A stretch of 64,000 nucleotides of DNA, from assembly GCF_002218085.1 (NCBI RefSeq), contig NZ_BDUC01000008.1, forward strand, positions 62,001 through 126,000. The letters are read 5' to 3'. This DNA is from Tolypothrix sp. NIES-4075 (GTDB lineage Bacteria > Cyanobacteriota > Cyanobacteriia > Cyanobacteriales > Nostocaceae). The first letter of the stretch is position 1. The number at the start of each line of letters is the position of its first letter. The position numbers and the translations under genes were made by a program. Below, piece by piece: positions 31,634-40,471 of the stretch. The notes beneath the pieces were generated by a model, which saw only the letters and a program-made list of their open reading frames with translations, ran no database searches and was not told where the DNA came from.

Positions 31634-34126
31634 TTATTGTTGAGCAAACCATCGCCGAATCAACTCTACTTGGAACTTATAACCGTCTCCAACTTCCTCA
31701 ATTAACTCACGTTGCAACAGCAAATTAAGACTGCTTTCCACTACATCAGGAAATTGCGATAAACTTTTGCGGGTAACTATTGCCCCTTCCCCAAGTGCGG
31801 CGATAAAGCGTAAAATAGCAAGTCCGGCTGCATCTACTTGATTATTTTGAATATCTGCAAAGAATAAACCACCACTACTCAAAGCCGCTGGTATAGCCGC
31901 TTCTACATCCGCTAAATTTGCCAGACGGCGCACAGAAAGGTCTTGCTCATTTTTGAGAACGACAATTTCTGCACACAGCAATTGTACCAGGTAAGGGTGA
32001 CAGCGGGTAAGTTGCAATACTCGCTTAACCGCATTTGGTTGATAACGCAAGGTAAAATCTTTGACGGGACGCTGAATTAATTGTCGCGCTTCCTCTTCTT
32101 TCAGGTAGGAGATATGGACAACTTGGACATTAATTAAGTAACTAGCCCAGCGTTGATATTCTTGAATAGTATGAGAGCCTGCAATTAATATCTTAAACTT
32201 GGGACGATGTTGGATTAAGTTACGCAGCATTCCTAAAACATCTTCCTCATCAAAGCGTCCTTTAGTTATGGCACTGTCAAGTACCTCAAACTCATCTAGA
32301 GAAAGCAGTGCGGTGTTATCCTCTAACGCTTGTTCTACTTTATCTAACCATTCATCAAAGTTGGTGAAGGCGTCTTTTTCCAGTTCTTCCCGCGTCAAGG
32401 ATGGTAGAGTTAAAGCACTTTGGCGTTTAGCTGAGGTTATCATCCCTCTGGCTAGGTTGTAGAGAAAACCTGCATAATCACTCGCTGATGAAGATGGACC
32501 TTGCAAGTCAATAAATAAGGGGATAATGCTATTCGGTAGCAACTTTCCCAAATTGTTCAGCAGAGAAGTTTTGCCCATGCGCCGCTGACCATAGAGTAGC
32601 AGAGGTGGACGACGGCGGTCTAAAATTAATTGCTCAATGCGTAAACCAATGCTGGTGCGTCCGATAAAGATTTCTAGTTGCTCATTTAGAGGTACGCCAA
32701 TAATATAGGGATTGTCAATCTCTTGGAGAAATTCTCTTTCTTTGGCGAGTTCGTCTACATAGTTAACTATTATTTCACGCCAACTTTGGGCGATGGGGCG
32801 GAAGCGAGGGGCGTATATTTCTGTGCTGCGATTCAAGTTTTGCAACCGTGCATTTAATCGGTCAACAACAGCCCTGAGTGCTAGAAGCCGATTGTAAGTA
32901 CTTTGCTGATTTAAAGCAGCGTCCACATCCTCGCTGATGAGACTGAAGATACGTAGCAGAGGGCTAGCTGGGTTTTCTAGTTCGTCAATTACTAGGTTCT
33001 GGTGAGCTTTACGGATAGCTTCCACATCGACGCAGCCTTCTAAACTGCGTGCATCGCTTTCAATTTGTGCAGCTTGTTGTGCTTGTTGTGCAGCTTGTTG
33101 TGCATGTTGTGCAGCTTGAACTGACCAGCGCTGGCGACTACTACTCAGGTAATCAATAGCAGCTTGTCCTTCAACTGGGTTCCGCTCAGATACTAATGTT
33201 AGGTGCTTGTCTAAGCCATATAGACGTATATGCTGCCACTCATCCCAAAAAGCTGAATGCCAACGCAAGAGACTGATATCGTTACCTATGCGTTTTTTGT
33301 CAAGTCGATAAAGCAGCATATTCCATTGTTGCAGCAATGGATAGGACACCCAAGGTCGCCATGAGTTAATAGTTACTCCCACGCCAAACGCCACGCCAAG
33401 CGCCACGCCAAAGTGCTGGTAAAACTCCACGCGTAAGTGCTTGTCCTCCACGCGTAAGTTCTTGTAAGACCCGTCAAACGCCACGGCAAACGCCACGGCA
33501 AACGCCACGGCAGCCACGCCTAACGCTAACGCCACGCCAACCCCGATGCCAACCCCGGTGCCAAACGCCCCATACGCCACGCCAAACGCCACGCCAAACG
33601 CCACGCCTAACACCACGCCAAACGCCACGCCAACCCCGGTGCCAAACGCCCCAAACGCCCCAAACGCCCCAAACGCCCCAAACGCCACGCCAAACGCCAC
33701 GCCAAACGCCATGCCAAACGCCACGCCAAACGCCACGCCTAACACCACGCAAAACGCCCCAAACGCCACGCCTAACACCACGCAAAACACCACGCCAAAC
33801 ACCACCACGTCAAACGCTATGTTTTCTGATGGTTTACTGAATATCAACAACACCAAGCCAAAAATTAAATTAGCAAGGAGGGGTAAGACCAAGTACCCCT
33901 GTATTAGCAGCCGCCACAAAGCCAGGTTTCGCCATCGTCCTCGTCTCAACAGAAACAATAGAGATGAGTTCGGTTCTAAATCAGCATCAATACGTTTGAG
34001 GTGGTTACGCCACGCCTTTGGACGGAAGAAAAGCCAGAAAAGCAGTTGCAAGCTACCGAGTATCAAGTTGGGGTGCTGTTCGGGTGCATCGGTGTAGGCG
34101 TTGCGTGGTATGTTTGGGGAAGTCAT
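31634..34126 (-). CDS. membrane-anchored STAND-like ATPase with an expanded GVAFG repeat
   Basis: An 830-residue protein of unknown role. The N-terminus (1-100) has a hydrophobic hairpin. Residues about 100-250 are a long run of short hydrophobic repeats (GVAFGVAFGAFGAFG and similar), probably several membrane helices. A Gln/Ala coiled segment (about 330) and helical linker follow. The ATPase core has LLLYGQRRMGKTSLLNNLG (Walker A, about 510) and ALLSLDEFEVL (Walker B, about 608), then winged-helix sequence to the end. This architecture is typical of STAND-type conflict or signalling ATPases. It lies downstream of, and in line with, a CHAT-protease ATPase gene. Confidence 0.8.
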   Translation of the reverse strand: MTSPNIPRNAYTDAPEQHPNLILGSLQLLFWLFFRPKAWRNHLKRIDADLEPNSSLLFLLRRGRWRNLALWRLLIQGYLVLPLLANLIFGLVLLIFSKPSENIAFDVVVFGVVFCVVLGVAFGAFCVVLGVAFGVAFGMAFGVAFGVAFGAFGAFGAFGAFGTGVGVAFGVVLGVAFGVAFGVAYGAFGTGVGIGVGVALALGVAAVAFAVAFAVAFDGSYKNLRVEDKHLRVEFYQHFGVALGVAFGVGVTINSWRPWVSYPLLQQWNMLLYRLDKKRIGNDISLLRWHSAFWDEWQHIRLYGLDKHLTLVSERNPVEGQAAIDYLSSSRQRWSVQAAQHAQQAAQQAQQAAQIESDARSLEGCVDVEAIRKAHQNLVIDELENPASPLLRIFSLISEDVDAALNQQSTYNRLLALRAVVDRLNARLQNLNRSTEIYAPRFRPIAQSWREIIVNYVDELAKEREFLQEIDNPYIIGVPLNEQLEIFIGRTSIGLRIEQLILDRRRPPLLLYGQRRMGKTSLLNNLGKLLPNSIIPLFIDLQGPSSSASDYAGFLYNLARGMITSAKRQSALTLPSLTREELEKDAFTNFDEWLDKVEQALEDNTALLSLDEFEVLDSAITKGRFDEEDVLGMLRNLIQHRPKFKILIAGSHTIQEYQRWASYLINVQVVHISYLKEEEARQLIQRPVKDFTLRYQPNAVKRVLQLTRCHPYLVQLLCAEIVVLKNEQDLSVRRLANLADVEAAIPAALSSGGLFFADIQNNQVDAAGLAILRFIAALGEGAIVTRKSLSQFPDVVESSLNLLLQRELIEEVGDGYKFQVELIRRWFAQQ
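33474..33830. repeat. expanded CCAAACGCCACG repeat encoding GVAFG
   Basis: Units of 6 and 12 bases (CCAAACGCC, CCACGCC) are repeated dozens of times in the membrane part of the ATPase gene. All units are multiples of 3, so copy-number change keeps the frame but changes the length of the hydrophobic segment. Confidence 0.9.
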
Positions 34127-34165
34127 GTTGGTTTTGGTTTGTTTGAGTTCCTCTGTCTGAGTTCA

Positions 34166-34300
34166 CACCCGCCAAGGAATAAATTCCCTGGCTAATAGCG
34201 AAAGTCCTCTTTAGAGGACTGCAAAACTTAATCTTTCAAGGGTTCAGTCGGTTTAAACCGACTTTAGCTATTAGCCCGGAAATTGATTTCCGGGCGGGTG
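34166..34300. repeat. 135-base imperfect inverted repeat with nested hairpins
   Basis: The outer arms (CACCCGCC ... GGCTAATAGCGAAAGTC and GACTTTAGCTATTAGCC ... GGCGGGTG) pair over about 45 bases each. Inner hairpins GTCCTCTTTAGAGGAC and GTCGGTTTAAACCGAC lie between them. It sits between the ATPase and CHAT genes. Hairpins at both ends recall IS200/IS605-derived palindromic elements. Confidence 0.8.
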
Positions 34301-34318
34301 TGGGGGCTTACTGCGGTT

Positions 34319-35758
34319 TTAATCGCCCGGTGTTTTCAATAAATGAGCAAATGGCTGCATTTGTCGCAACCCTTCATCTCGCCAATCATCGCTATTATCC
34401 CCATCTTCTAGACTAAATAATCTTTCCATACAAAGAATTTGCACCAAAAGTGGAAAACGTCCACTTTGTGTTAAAATCCACTCTACATCTTCATCAGGAA
34501 AAGGAATAGGAGAACTCGCTATCAATTCCCGCGCTTCTGCTTCTGTCAGCGCTCCCAATGTGGCAGTATAGCCGAAAATATTGAAGAAGGGTGAGCTATG
34601 TCCGGTATTATGTGCTAGTTCAACTGGTGAAGAATGGGTTGCTAAAATAAACGCTAAATTACCATCTGTAGAGTTAGTTGCCAAAGAACGCAAACATTCC
34701 CAAAATGCATCATCAAGTTCTGGACAGCGTTGCAATCCTACGCCAATTTCATCTAATAAAATAACTGTGGGATTATGCAAATTTTCACTCATTAAATCCA
34801 TGAAGTAATCAAGATTACAAGGATTTGGTACTTTCATTCCTAAAGATTCTAAAATGTAACTTAGTAGTCTTTCTCTGTTTGCCATGCGTTGGTCTTGAAA
34901 GTCTACGAATATCCACTTGTAATTTTCTGGATGCGGTAGCCAATCAGACTTTTGATTGAGGCGTAAATTTTCTGTTGAGGTGGTGGTGATGTTTTTCAGG
35001 TAGTGCAGCAGGGAGGTTTTACCGCTGCGTTTTTTGCCGATAATGGCTGCGTTTTGTAGGGGATGGCGTTTAAGTAGGTTGAAAAGGCGTTTAAGTTCGT
35101 AATTACGTCCGAAAAAGTAGCGAGGATCGGTGATTGGGGTTCCGGTGATGAAAGGCGATCGCTCTTCTCTTCCTATTACAGGTTTATAAAGTTCTTTTGT
35201 ATACAGATTTGGTATAAGATGTTCTGGCAGACTATATAGTTGAATTTCTACGCAACCAAACTGATAAGCGTCTTCTATTGAACGATTTGCGACTAATGCT
35301 TTATAAAAACCAACTGCGAAGGCGATCGCTGCTTTATCACCGATAGCGTCATTCATCCCAATTACAAAGGGGATGTGTTGGGCGATCGCAAGAGCCTGTA
35401 TTTCAGAATAACAGGCATTCAACACCACACAATTAACTTGCAATGAGAATAACTTGAACATTGCAGCTAAAGCATCAGGCTTAACAGGCTGAACTTTGCC
35501 TATTTCATTTTCAAAACACAGTTCACCTGTACTTTTTCCATGTCCAGAAAAGTGTATAATTTCCGGTTGAATATCAAATATCGCTTGTGTGATATCTCCG
35601 ACGCGGACTGACTCTTGCTGTTCAAGTTGATACTTATCTGTTTTGGCTATTTGCAGCCTTGCTTTGATATCTCGCAACTCTTGAAATAATCTTAACCGAG
35701 ATTCATCGCTCGGATCGGCTGCTAAAAACAGAATTTTTACAGGGATATCACTGTTCAT
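34319..35758 (-). CDS. CHAT protease domain fused to an AAA-type ATPase
   Basis: A 479-residue protein. Residues 5-180 form a CHAT (caspase-HetF-associated with TPR) domain with the catalytic His in IIHFSGHGKS (His73) and Cys in VVLNACYSEI (Cys116). After a linker with FFGRNYELKRLFNLL comes the ATPase: IIGKKRSGKTSLLHYL (Walker A, about 241-250) and VILLDEIGVGL (Walker B, about 330). It has the form of a sensor-switch protein in which nucleotide-driven change activates a caspase-like protease. The next gene on the strand is the repeat-membrane ATPase, so they may act together; an inverted repeat lies in the gap. Confidence 0.88.
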   Translation of the reverse strand: MNSDIPVKILFLAADPSDESRLRLFQELRDIKARLQIAKTDKYQLEQQESVRVGDITQAIFDIQPEIIHFSGHGKSTGELCFENEIGKVQPVKPDALAAMFKLFSLQVNCVVLNACYSEIQALAIAQHIPFVIGMNDAIGDKAAIAFAVGFYKALVANRSIEDAYQFGCVEIQLYSLPEHLIPNLYTKELYKPVIGREERSPFITGTPITDPRYFFGRNYELKRLFNLLKRHPLQNAAIIGKKRSGKTSLLHYLKNITTTSTENLRLNQKSDWLPHPENYKWIFVDFQDQRMANRERLLSYILESLGMKVPNPCNLDYFMDLMSENLHNPTVILLDEIGVGLQRCPELDDAFWECLRSLATNSTDGNLAFILATHSSPVELAHNTGHSSPFFNIFGYTATLGALTEAEARELIASSPIPFPDEDVEWILTQSGRFPLLVQILCMERLFSLEDGDNSDDWRDEGLRQMQPFAHLLKTPGD

Positions 35759-35851
35759 TCATGAAACAATGAAAGTAACATTATTTATCAATTTTTATAT
35801 ATTACAGTAGATTTCAGTTAAATGAAGTACATACGTAAAACCTAAAACCCT

Positions 35852-35880
35852 GTAGAGACGTTCCGCCGGAACGTCTCTAC
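35852..35880. repeat. palindrome GTAGAGACGTTCC / GGAACGTCTCTAC
   Basis: A 29-base perfect inverted repeat with a 3-base centre, located between the CHAT-ATPase gene and the DUF6887-like gene. A sister copy lies at 59456-59484 and a longer relative at 54071-54119. Confidence 0.8.
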
Positions 35881-35988
35881 GTATATTTAATCACAACGCA
35901 ATCTGCTGTATATGATGGTTTATACGAACTTACCCCAATATCGGGCTTAAAAACGTTATCGGGGTTTAAAGTTCTTTCATCGGTTTCG

Positions 35989-36171
35989 TTACTGTGGGTT
36001 TGATGAGCGTTTGCGCTGAATAATCTCAGGTAACTCGTTTACGTTAAGGGGTTTGGCATTTGCTTTAATCCGGTCTGATAACTCATAAAACGCTTCGTTA
36101 TCGTCTGGATGCTGCAATACGTAAGCTCTCAAATCGCCTTTACTCATTGTTTTGAAATTCGGTTTGGTCAT
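35989..36171 (-). CDS. small DUF6887-like protein
   Basis: A 60-residue protein beginning MTKPNFKTMSKGDLRAYVLQ, with DDNEAFYELSDRIKAN, which matches from memory a small cyanobacterial family (DUF6887). The upstream partner gene overlaps it by 32 bases. The pair is a recurring two-gene unit of unknown role; a toxin-antitoxin function is possible but not shown. An in-frame ATG at 36195 would add 8 residues. Confidence 0.65.
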   Translation of the reverse strand: MTKPNFKTMSKGDLRAYVLQHPDDNEAFYELSDRIKANAKPLNVNELPEIIQRKRSSNPQ

Positions 36172-36340
36172 AACCAACTCTTCCTTCTTTGTCAACTGTT
36201 ATCTCTATCTCGTTACCTGCCAAAATCACCAAATCATCTGTTCTTTCATCTATTCTGACTAAATATATGGGTAGAAATATTTTGGTTAACAAGTACGAGA
36301 GCCGGAATAGTTCTTTAAGTTGTTCGACTGTTGGCTCCAT
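36140..36340 (-). CDS. small DUF6888-like protein
   Basis: A 66-residue protein starting MEPTVEQLKELFRLSYLLTK, then IYLVRIDERTDDLVILAGNE, which matches from memory the cyanobacterial family that pairs with DUF6887. It has a helix-then-beta pattern and no catalytic motif. An AGGAGG-like ribosome site (GAGGTAAG) is just upstream. Its end overlaps the start of the next gene, so expression is coupled. Confidence 0.65.
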   Translation of the reverse strand: MEPTVEQLKELFRLSYLLTKIFLPIYLVRIDERTDDLVILAGNEIEITVDKEGRVGYDQTEFQNNE

Positions 36341-36391
36341 CTTACCTCCTCGTTAACTTTTATACGGGCGGGTTCCCCCGCCCCCTATTTC

Positions 36392-38035
36392 CTACACTCC
36401 GCAACTCAACTCGCCGGCTTTTTGGCTAAAGCGACTGTTTTCGCGATAGTCCACAGGACAATCTATCACTGCTGGGACATCTTGTGCCAAAGCTTCTTTG
36501 AGAATTGGAACTAAATCAGTAGCAGATTCAACGCGATAGCCTTTTAAACCCATACTTTCGGCAAATTTGACAAAATCGGGATTGCCAAAATGCACAAAAG
36601 ACGATCTACCTTTGCCAAAATGATTTTCTTGTTTCCACTCAATTAAACCGTAGCCACCATCATTAAAAATTAAAGTGACAAAAGGTGTACCAACTCGCAA
36701 AGCAGTTTCTAATTCTTGGCAATTCATCATAAATCCACCATCACCAGTTGCAGCTACAACTTTACGGTTGGGATAAACGAGTTTTGCTGCTAAAGCACCA
36801 GGAATGGCAATTCCCATCGCTGCAAAGCCATTAGAAATAAGACAAGTATTCGGACTATGACAATGATAATGACGGGCTATCCACATTTTATGTGCGCCGA
36901 CATCAGATATGACAATATCTTCTGGTCCCATCACTTGCCGCAAGTCATAAATTAACTTTTGTGGCTTTATCGGAAATCCATCATCATTGGCATATTGTTC
37001 GTAATCTGCACGAATATTTGAGCGTAAATTGATGGCAAATGGGTTATGTTTACCTTGTCTATCTGCTAACTTTAAAATCTCATTCAGTGAATCAGAAATA
37101 TCCCCAACTACTTCAGTGCGAGGAACATAACTACTATCAATTTCTGCCGGATTTGCCCCAATATGCACAATGGTAACTTTACCGTTAGGATTCCATTTTT
37201 TCGGAGAAAACTCAATCAAATCATAGCCGATCGCTATCACTAAATCTGTATTATCAAAAGCACAAGTGATAAAATCTCGCTGTTGCAATCCCACTGACCA
37301 CAATGCCAAAGGATGAGTATAAGGAATTACACCTTTACCCATAAATGTATTGGCAACAGGAATATTCATCTGGGTAGCAAATTGCGTCACAGCATCGCTA
37401 GCTTGAGCGCGAATCGCTCCATTTCCGACTAATATTAACGGATTAACCGCCTGAGAAATCGCCGCTGCTGCTGCCCGAATACTGGCAAAAGAAGCATAGG
37501 TTTTTTCGATATTATGCTTCTGCAAAGGTTTCCCTTCTACAGGCATGGCGGCAATATTTTCCGGTACATCAATGTGGACTGCACCGGGTTTTTCAGTTTG
37601 CGCTACTTTAAAGGCTTTCCGCACAACTTCTGGTGTAATACTCGGTCGGACAATTTGCTTAGTCCACTTCGTCACCGGGGCAAACATCGCTACCAAATCT
37701 AAATATTGATGCGATTCGATGTGCATTCTATCTGTGCCCACTTGCCCGGTAATTGCTACCAAAGGTGCACCATCCAGGTTAGCATCGGCGACACCAGTCA
37801 TCAAGTTGGTTGCCCCAGGACCAAGTGTAGAAAGACACACCCCAGCTTTTCCGGTCAAGCGTCCGTAGACATCTGCCATAAATGCCGCACCCTGTTCGTG
37901 ACGGGTGGTGATAAATTGAATGGAAGAATTTTTCAATGCTTCCAAAACGTGCAAATTTTCTTCTCCAGGGAGTCCGAAAACGTATTGCACTCCTTCATTT
38001 TCTAAACACTGTACCAGTAGATCCGCTGTATTCAT
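36392..38035 (-). CDS. ThDP enzyme, likely 2-oxoglutarate decarboxylase
   Basis: A 547-residue thiamine-diphosphate enzyme of the acetolactate-synthase fold. ThDP glutamate: RHEQGAAFMADVYGR; FAD-like middle domain: VGNGAIR ... GKGVIPYTHPLALWSVG; ThDP/Mg motif: GDGGFMMNCQELETALRVGT-PFVTLIFNDGGYG. By sequence alone it would be called acetolactate synthase. But it lies directly downstream of a succinic semialdehyde dehydrogenase, the layout of the proven 2-oxoglutarate decarboxylase/SSADH pair of Synechococcus PCC 7002 and its Anabaena counterpart, which bypass the missing 2-oxoglutarate dehydrogenase. I therefore prefer that role. Confidence 0.82.
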   Translation of the reverse strand: MNTADLLVQCLENEGVQYVFGLPGEENLHVLEALKNSSIQFITTRHEQGAAFMADVYGRLTGKAGVCLSTLGPGATNLMTGVADANLDGAPLVAITGQVGTDRMHIESHQYLDLVAMFAPVTKWTKQIVRPSITPEVVRKAFKVAQTEKPGAVHIDVPENIAAMPVEGKPLQKHNIEKTYASFASIRAAAAAISQAVNPLILVGNGAIRAQASDAVTQFATQMNIPVANTFMGKGVIPYTHPLALWSVGLQQRDFITCAFDNTDLVIAIGYDLIEFSPKKWNPNGKVTIVHIGANPAEIDSSYVPRTEVVGDISDSLNEILKLADRQGKHNPFAINLRSNIRADYEQYANDDGFPIKPQKLIYDLRQVMGPEDIVISDVGAHKMWIARHYHCHSPNTCLISNGFAAMGIAIPGALAAKLVYPNRKVVAATGDGGFMMNCQELETALRVGTPFVTLIFNDGGYGLIEWKQENHFGKGRSSFVHFGNPDFVKFAESMGLKGYRVESATDLVPILKEALAQDVPAVIDCPVDYRENSRFSQKAGELSCGV

Positions 38036-38160
38036 TTAATTAATTCCGTAACTAAGATTTAGGGGCTAGGAGACGGGGAGAGGGGAGGGTGGGGGGAGGG
38101 GGAGAAATATGTATCTCCTTGTCCTGCACTCCTGCACTCCTGCACTCCTGCACTCCCCAA

Positions 38161-39528
38161 TCATTTAACCCACACAGTTTTAACATTGACAAACTCGTGT
38201 ATGCCTTGAATACTCAATTCTCGTCCATATCCAGAACGTTTAATTCCGCCAAAGGGCAGCCTGGGGTCGGATTTTACCATACTGTTGATGAATACGGCAC
38301 CGGCTTCGATTTCGGAAATTAAGCGATCGCTTTCCCCCTCATTTTGCGTCCAAGCACTTGCACCCAAACCGAAAGGTGTACCGTTAGCGAGCTTAATTGC
38401 CGCATCGATATCCCGAACCCGAAATAACATTGCCACGGGTCCGAAAAATTCCTCTTGTGCGGTGGGGCTATCCGTGGGAATATTAGTAAGAATCGTGGGC
38501 GGATAGAAGTTACCAGGGCGATCGCTATCAGGTTGTCCACCGATGAGGATTTTTGCCCCACTGTTGAGACTTGCTTGCACTTGTTGGTCTAAATCTTGGA
38601 GAATACCGGGAGTTGCCAAAGGTCCTAAGTCATTATCTGGTGACATGGGATCGCCAACTTTTAGCGCTTGGAATTTTTCTAGGAGTAGTTTTTCAAATTT
38701 ATCGGCGATCGCTTCCACCACAATAAAACGTTTCGCTGCAATACATGATTGCCCGTTATTCAACATCCGCGCTGTAGTCGCTGTTGCAACTGCTGTTTCT
38801 AAGTCAGCGCTTTCTAACACGATAAACGGATCGCTTCCGCCTAATTCCAAGACGACCTTTTTAATTTGTTTCCCCGCAGCAGCAGCGAGTGATGCACCTG
38901 CGGGTTCGCTTCCGGTCAAGGTGGCAGCTTTCACTCGGTCGTCAGCCATTAAATCTGCTACCTTTGCAGCACCAATTAATAGTGTCTGAAATGCACCTTT
39001 GGGAAAACCTGCCCTTTGGATGATATCTTCAATTGCCAAGGCACACTGCGGCACATTAGAAGCGTGTTTCAGCAAGCCGACATTACCCGCCATCAATGCC
39101 GGTGCAGCAAAGCGGAATACTTGCCAAAAGGGGAAATTCCACGGCATGACGGCGAGAATTACACCTAATGGTTGATAGCGGACAAAACTACGACTGGCAT
39201 CGGTTTTTACTTCCACATCGGCGAGAAATTCAGCCGCGTGTTCGGCGTAGTAGCGACAGACAGCGGCGCATTTTTCCACTTCAGAAATGGCAGCTTTATA
39301 AGGTTTGCCCATTTCCAAAGTCATTATTTTGGCAAAGTCAGCTTTTTCTTTGTCTAAGATATCAGCCGCTTGTTGCAGAGCGTGCGATCGCTTGCTAAAG
39401 TCAGTTTTGCGATACTCATCAAAAGCCAAACCTGCCAAATCCAACTTAGCAGCAATTTCCGCATCAGTTAGCGGCTCAAAAGTTTTCAGTGTTTCCCCTG
39501 TAGCGGGATTAATGGTGGCGATCGCCAT
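38161..39528 (-). CDS. gabD: succinic semialdehyde dehydrogenase
   Basis: A 455-residue aldehyde dehydrogenase that oxidises succinic semialdehyde to succinate. Motifs: PLGVILAVMPWNFPFWQVFR (conserved Asn), VVLELGGSDPFIVL (catalytic Glu), NNGQSCIAAKRFIV (catalytic Cys), EEFFGPVAMLFRV and the C-terminal FGGIKRSGYGREL. It lacks the long N-terminus of mitochondrial types and is close to the short YneI/Sad-like forms. It is upstream of the ThDP decarboxylase gene in the same direction, 125 bases apart; the gap holds G-rich and CACTCCTGCACTCCTG repeats. Confidence 0.9.
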   Translation of the reverse strand: MAIATINPATGETLKTFEPLTDAEIAAKLDLAGLAFDEYRKTDFSKRSHALQQAADILDKEKADFAKIMTLEMGKPYKAAISEVEKCAAVCRYYAEHAAEFLADVEVKTDASRSFVRYQPLGVILAVMPWNFPFWQVFRFAAPALMAGNVGLLKHASNVPQCALAIEDIIQRAGFPKGAFQTLLIGAAKVADLMADDRVKAATLTGSEPAGASLAAAAGKQIKKVVLELGGSDPFIVLESADLETAVATATTARMLNNGQSCIAAKRFIVVEAIADKFEKLLLEKFQALKVGDPMSPDNDLGPLATPGILQDLDQQVQASLNSGAKILIGGQPDSDRPGNFYPPTILTNIPTDSPTAQEEFFGPVAMLFRVRDIDAAIKLANGTPFGLGASAWTQNEGESDRLISEIEAGAVFINSMVKSDPRLPFGGIKRSGYGRELSIQGIHEFVNVKTVWVK

Positions 39529-39840
39529 GACCTGACCTCCCGTTTAAAATAACTTACAGTAGCTTTATAGTCTTACACATAGTAATTACGGCAGCTACCA
39601 CCCAAATTCTAGTCTCTTAAACAAGGTTTGGTTTCTTGATGTTAAAGTTTCGCAACTTAAACCTAAATAAAATATACAAACTATATCTGTATTTATATTG
39701 ATTTTTTTTGTGGCAGAATGTCACTTATCTATCGTCTCCAAGCTTTCAACGATGCTTAAGGAGATTGAGAAATCGTGCACAGGACTTACGCAAGATAGGC
39801 AAAAGTAATAGTTCTGGTTAATTTTGTGTGAGTCTTGATT
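39529..39840. other. intergenic region, no gene seen
   Basis: A 312-base AT-rich spacer between the dehydrogenase promoter and the end of the TetR gene. Nothing convincing was found; the AT-rich stretch near 39660-39720 is a likely place for the dehydrogenase promoter. Confidence 0.5.
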
Positions 39841-40416
39841 TCAATTTCTCAGGTTGGCATCAATGAGAACTGAAAGTGCAGTTTGAGCAAAAGTGGCGCC
39901 ATCAGGTGATTGTTCAATTGTTGCCATTAAACTTGCGCCGCCAATGAGAAGCAAATACTGCTGCGAAAAAAAGTCTGGATTTTTAATACCCGCTTCTGCT
40001 GCTAATCGCATAATAATTTGGCGAATCGATTCCCGTAGATTGATTGAAACCTGATGCGCTTTATGGGAAGCATCAGCAATTTCCAAAACCGCGTTGATAA
40101 ACGGGCAACCTCGAAAGTTCGGACTAGCGTACCATTCCCGCAGCACATCAAAGGTCGCTAATAACCGTTCTTTAGGCGTATTGCCACGCTCTGATACTGC
40201 TGTCTCAAACCAGCATATCCACGCTTGTGCCCGATACTTCATCACTTCTTCGATTAACAGGTCTTTCGACGGAAACCATCGGTACAGCGTTCGTTTGGCA
40301 ACGCCTGATTCTGCGATAACTTCATTAATACCCACATGCTGAATGCCCTTCTGGTAGAACAGTTCAGATGCCGTTTCGAGGATTTGCTGTCGAGCGTGAC
40401 TAAATTCAGCGGTCAT
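39841..40416 (-). CDS. TetR/AcrR-family repressor
   Basis: A 191-residue regulator. The N-terminal helix-turn-helix reads ARQQILETASELFYQKGIQH ... EVIAESGVAKRTLYRWFPSK, followed by a helical ligand domain. It is divergent from an AhpD-like gene, and two palindromes (GTAGACAAGCTTGTCTAC and a near copy) lie between them, so it probably represses both. I choose the ATG ending at 40416, which leaves both palindromes outside the gene; an upstream ATG at 40452 would put one inside it. Confidence 0.85.
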   Translation of the reverse strand: MTAEFSHARQQILETASELFYQKGIQHVGINEVIAESGVAKRTLYRWFPSKDLLIEEVMKYRAQAWICWFETAVSERGNTPKERLLATFDVLREWYASPNFRGCPFINAVLEIADASHKAHQVSINLRESIRQIIMRLAAEAGIKNPDFFSQQYLLLIGGASLMATIEQSPDGATFAQTALSVLIDANLRN

Positions 40417-40426
40417 AGTCAGGTGA

Positions 40427-40444
40427 GTAGACAAACTTGTCTCT
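40427..40444. promoter_or_regulatory. TetR operator 1 (AGACAAACTTGTCT)
   Basis: Near-perfect palindrome 11 bases upstream of the chosen TetR start. It shares GTAGACAA-CTTGTCT with operator 2, 45 bases away. Confidence 0.7.
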
Positions 40445-40471
40445 TTTGCCATACAATAACATCTCAACCAG

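Noticed and set aside
33546..34097. Plus-strand open frame of Thr-Pro-Asn-Ala repeats opposite the membrane ATPase
   Set aside because: It is the antisense of the CCAAACGCC repeat; no ribosome site, and the minus-strand gene has clear ATPase motifs.
36392..38035. Acetolactate synthase (ilvB/alsS)
   Set aside because: The fold fits, but the adjacent succinic semialdehyde dehydrogenase makes 2-oxoglutarate decarboxylase more likely.
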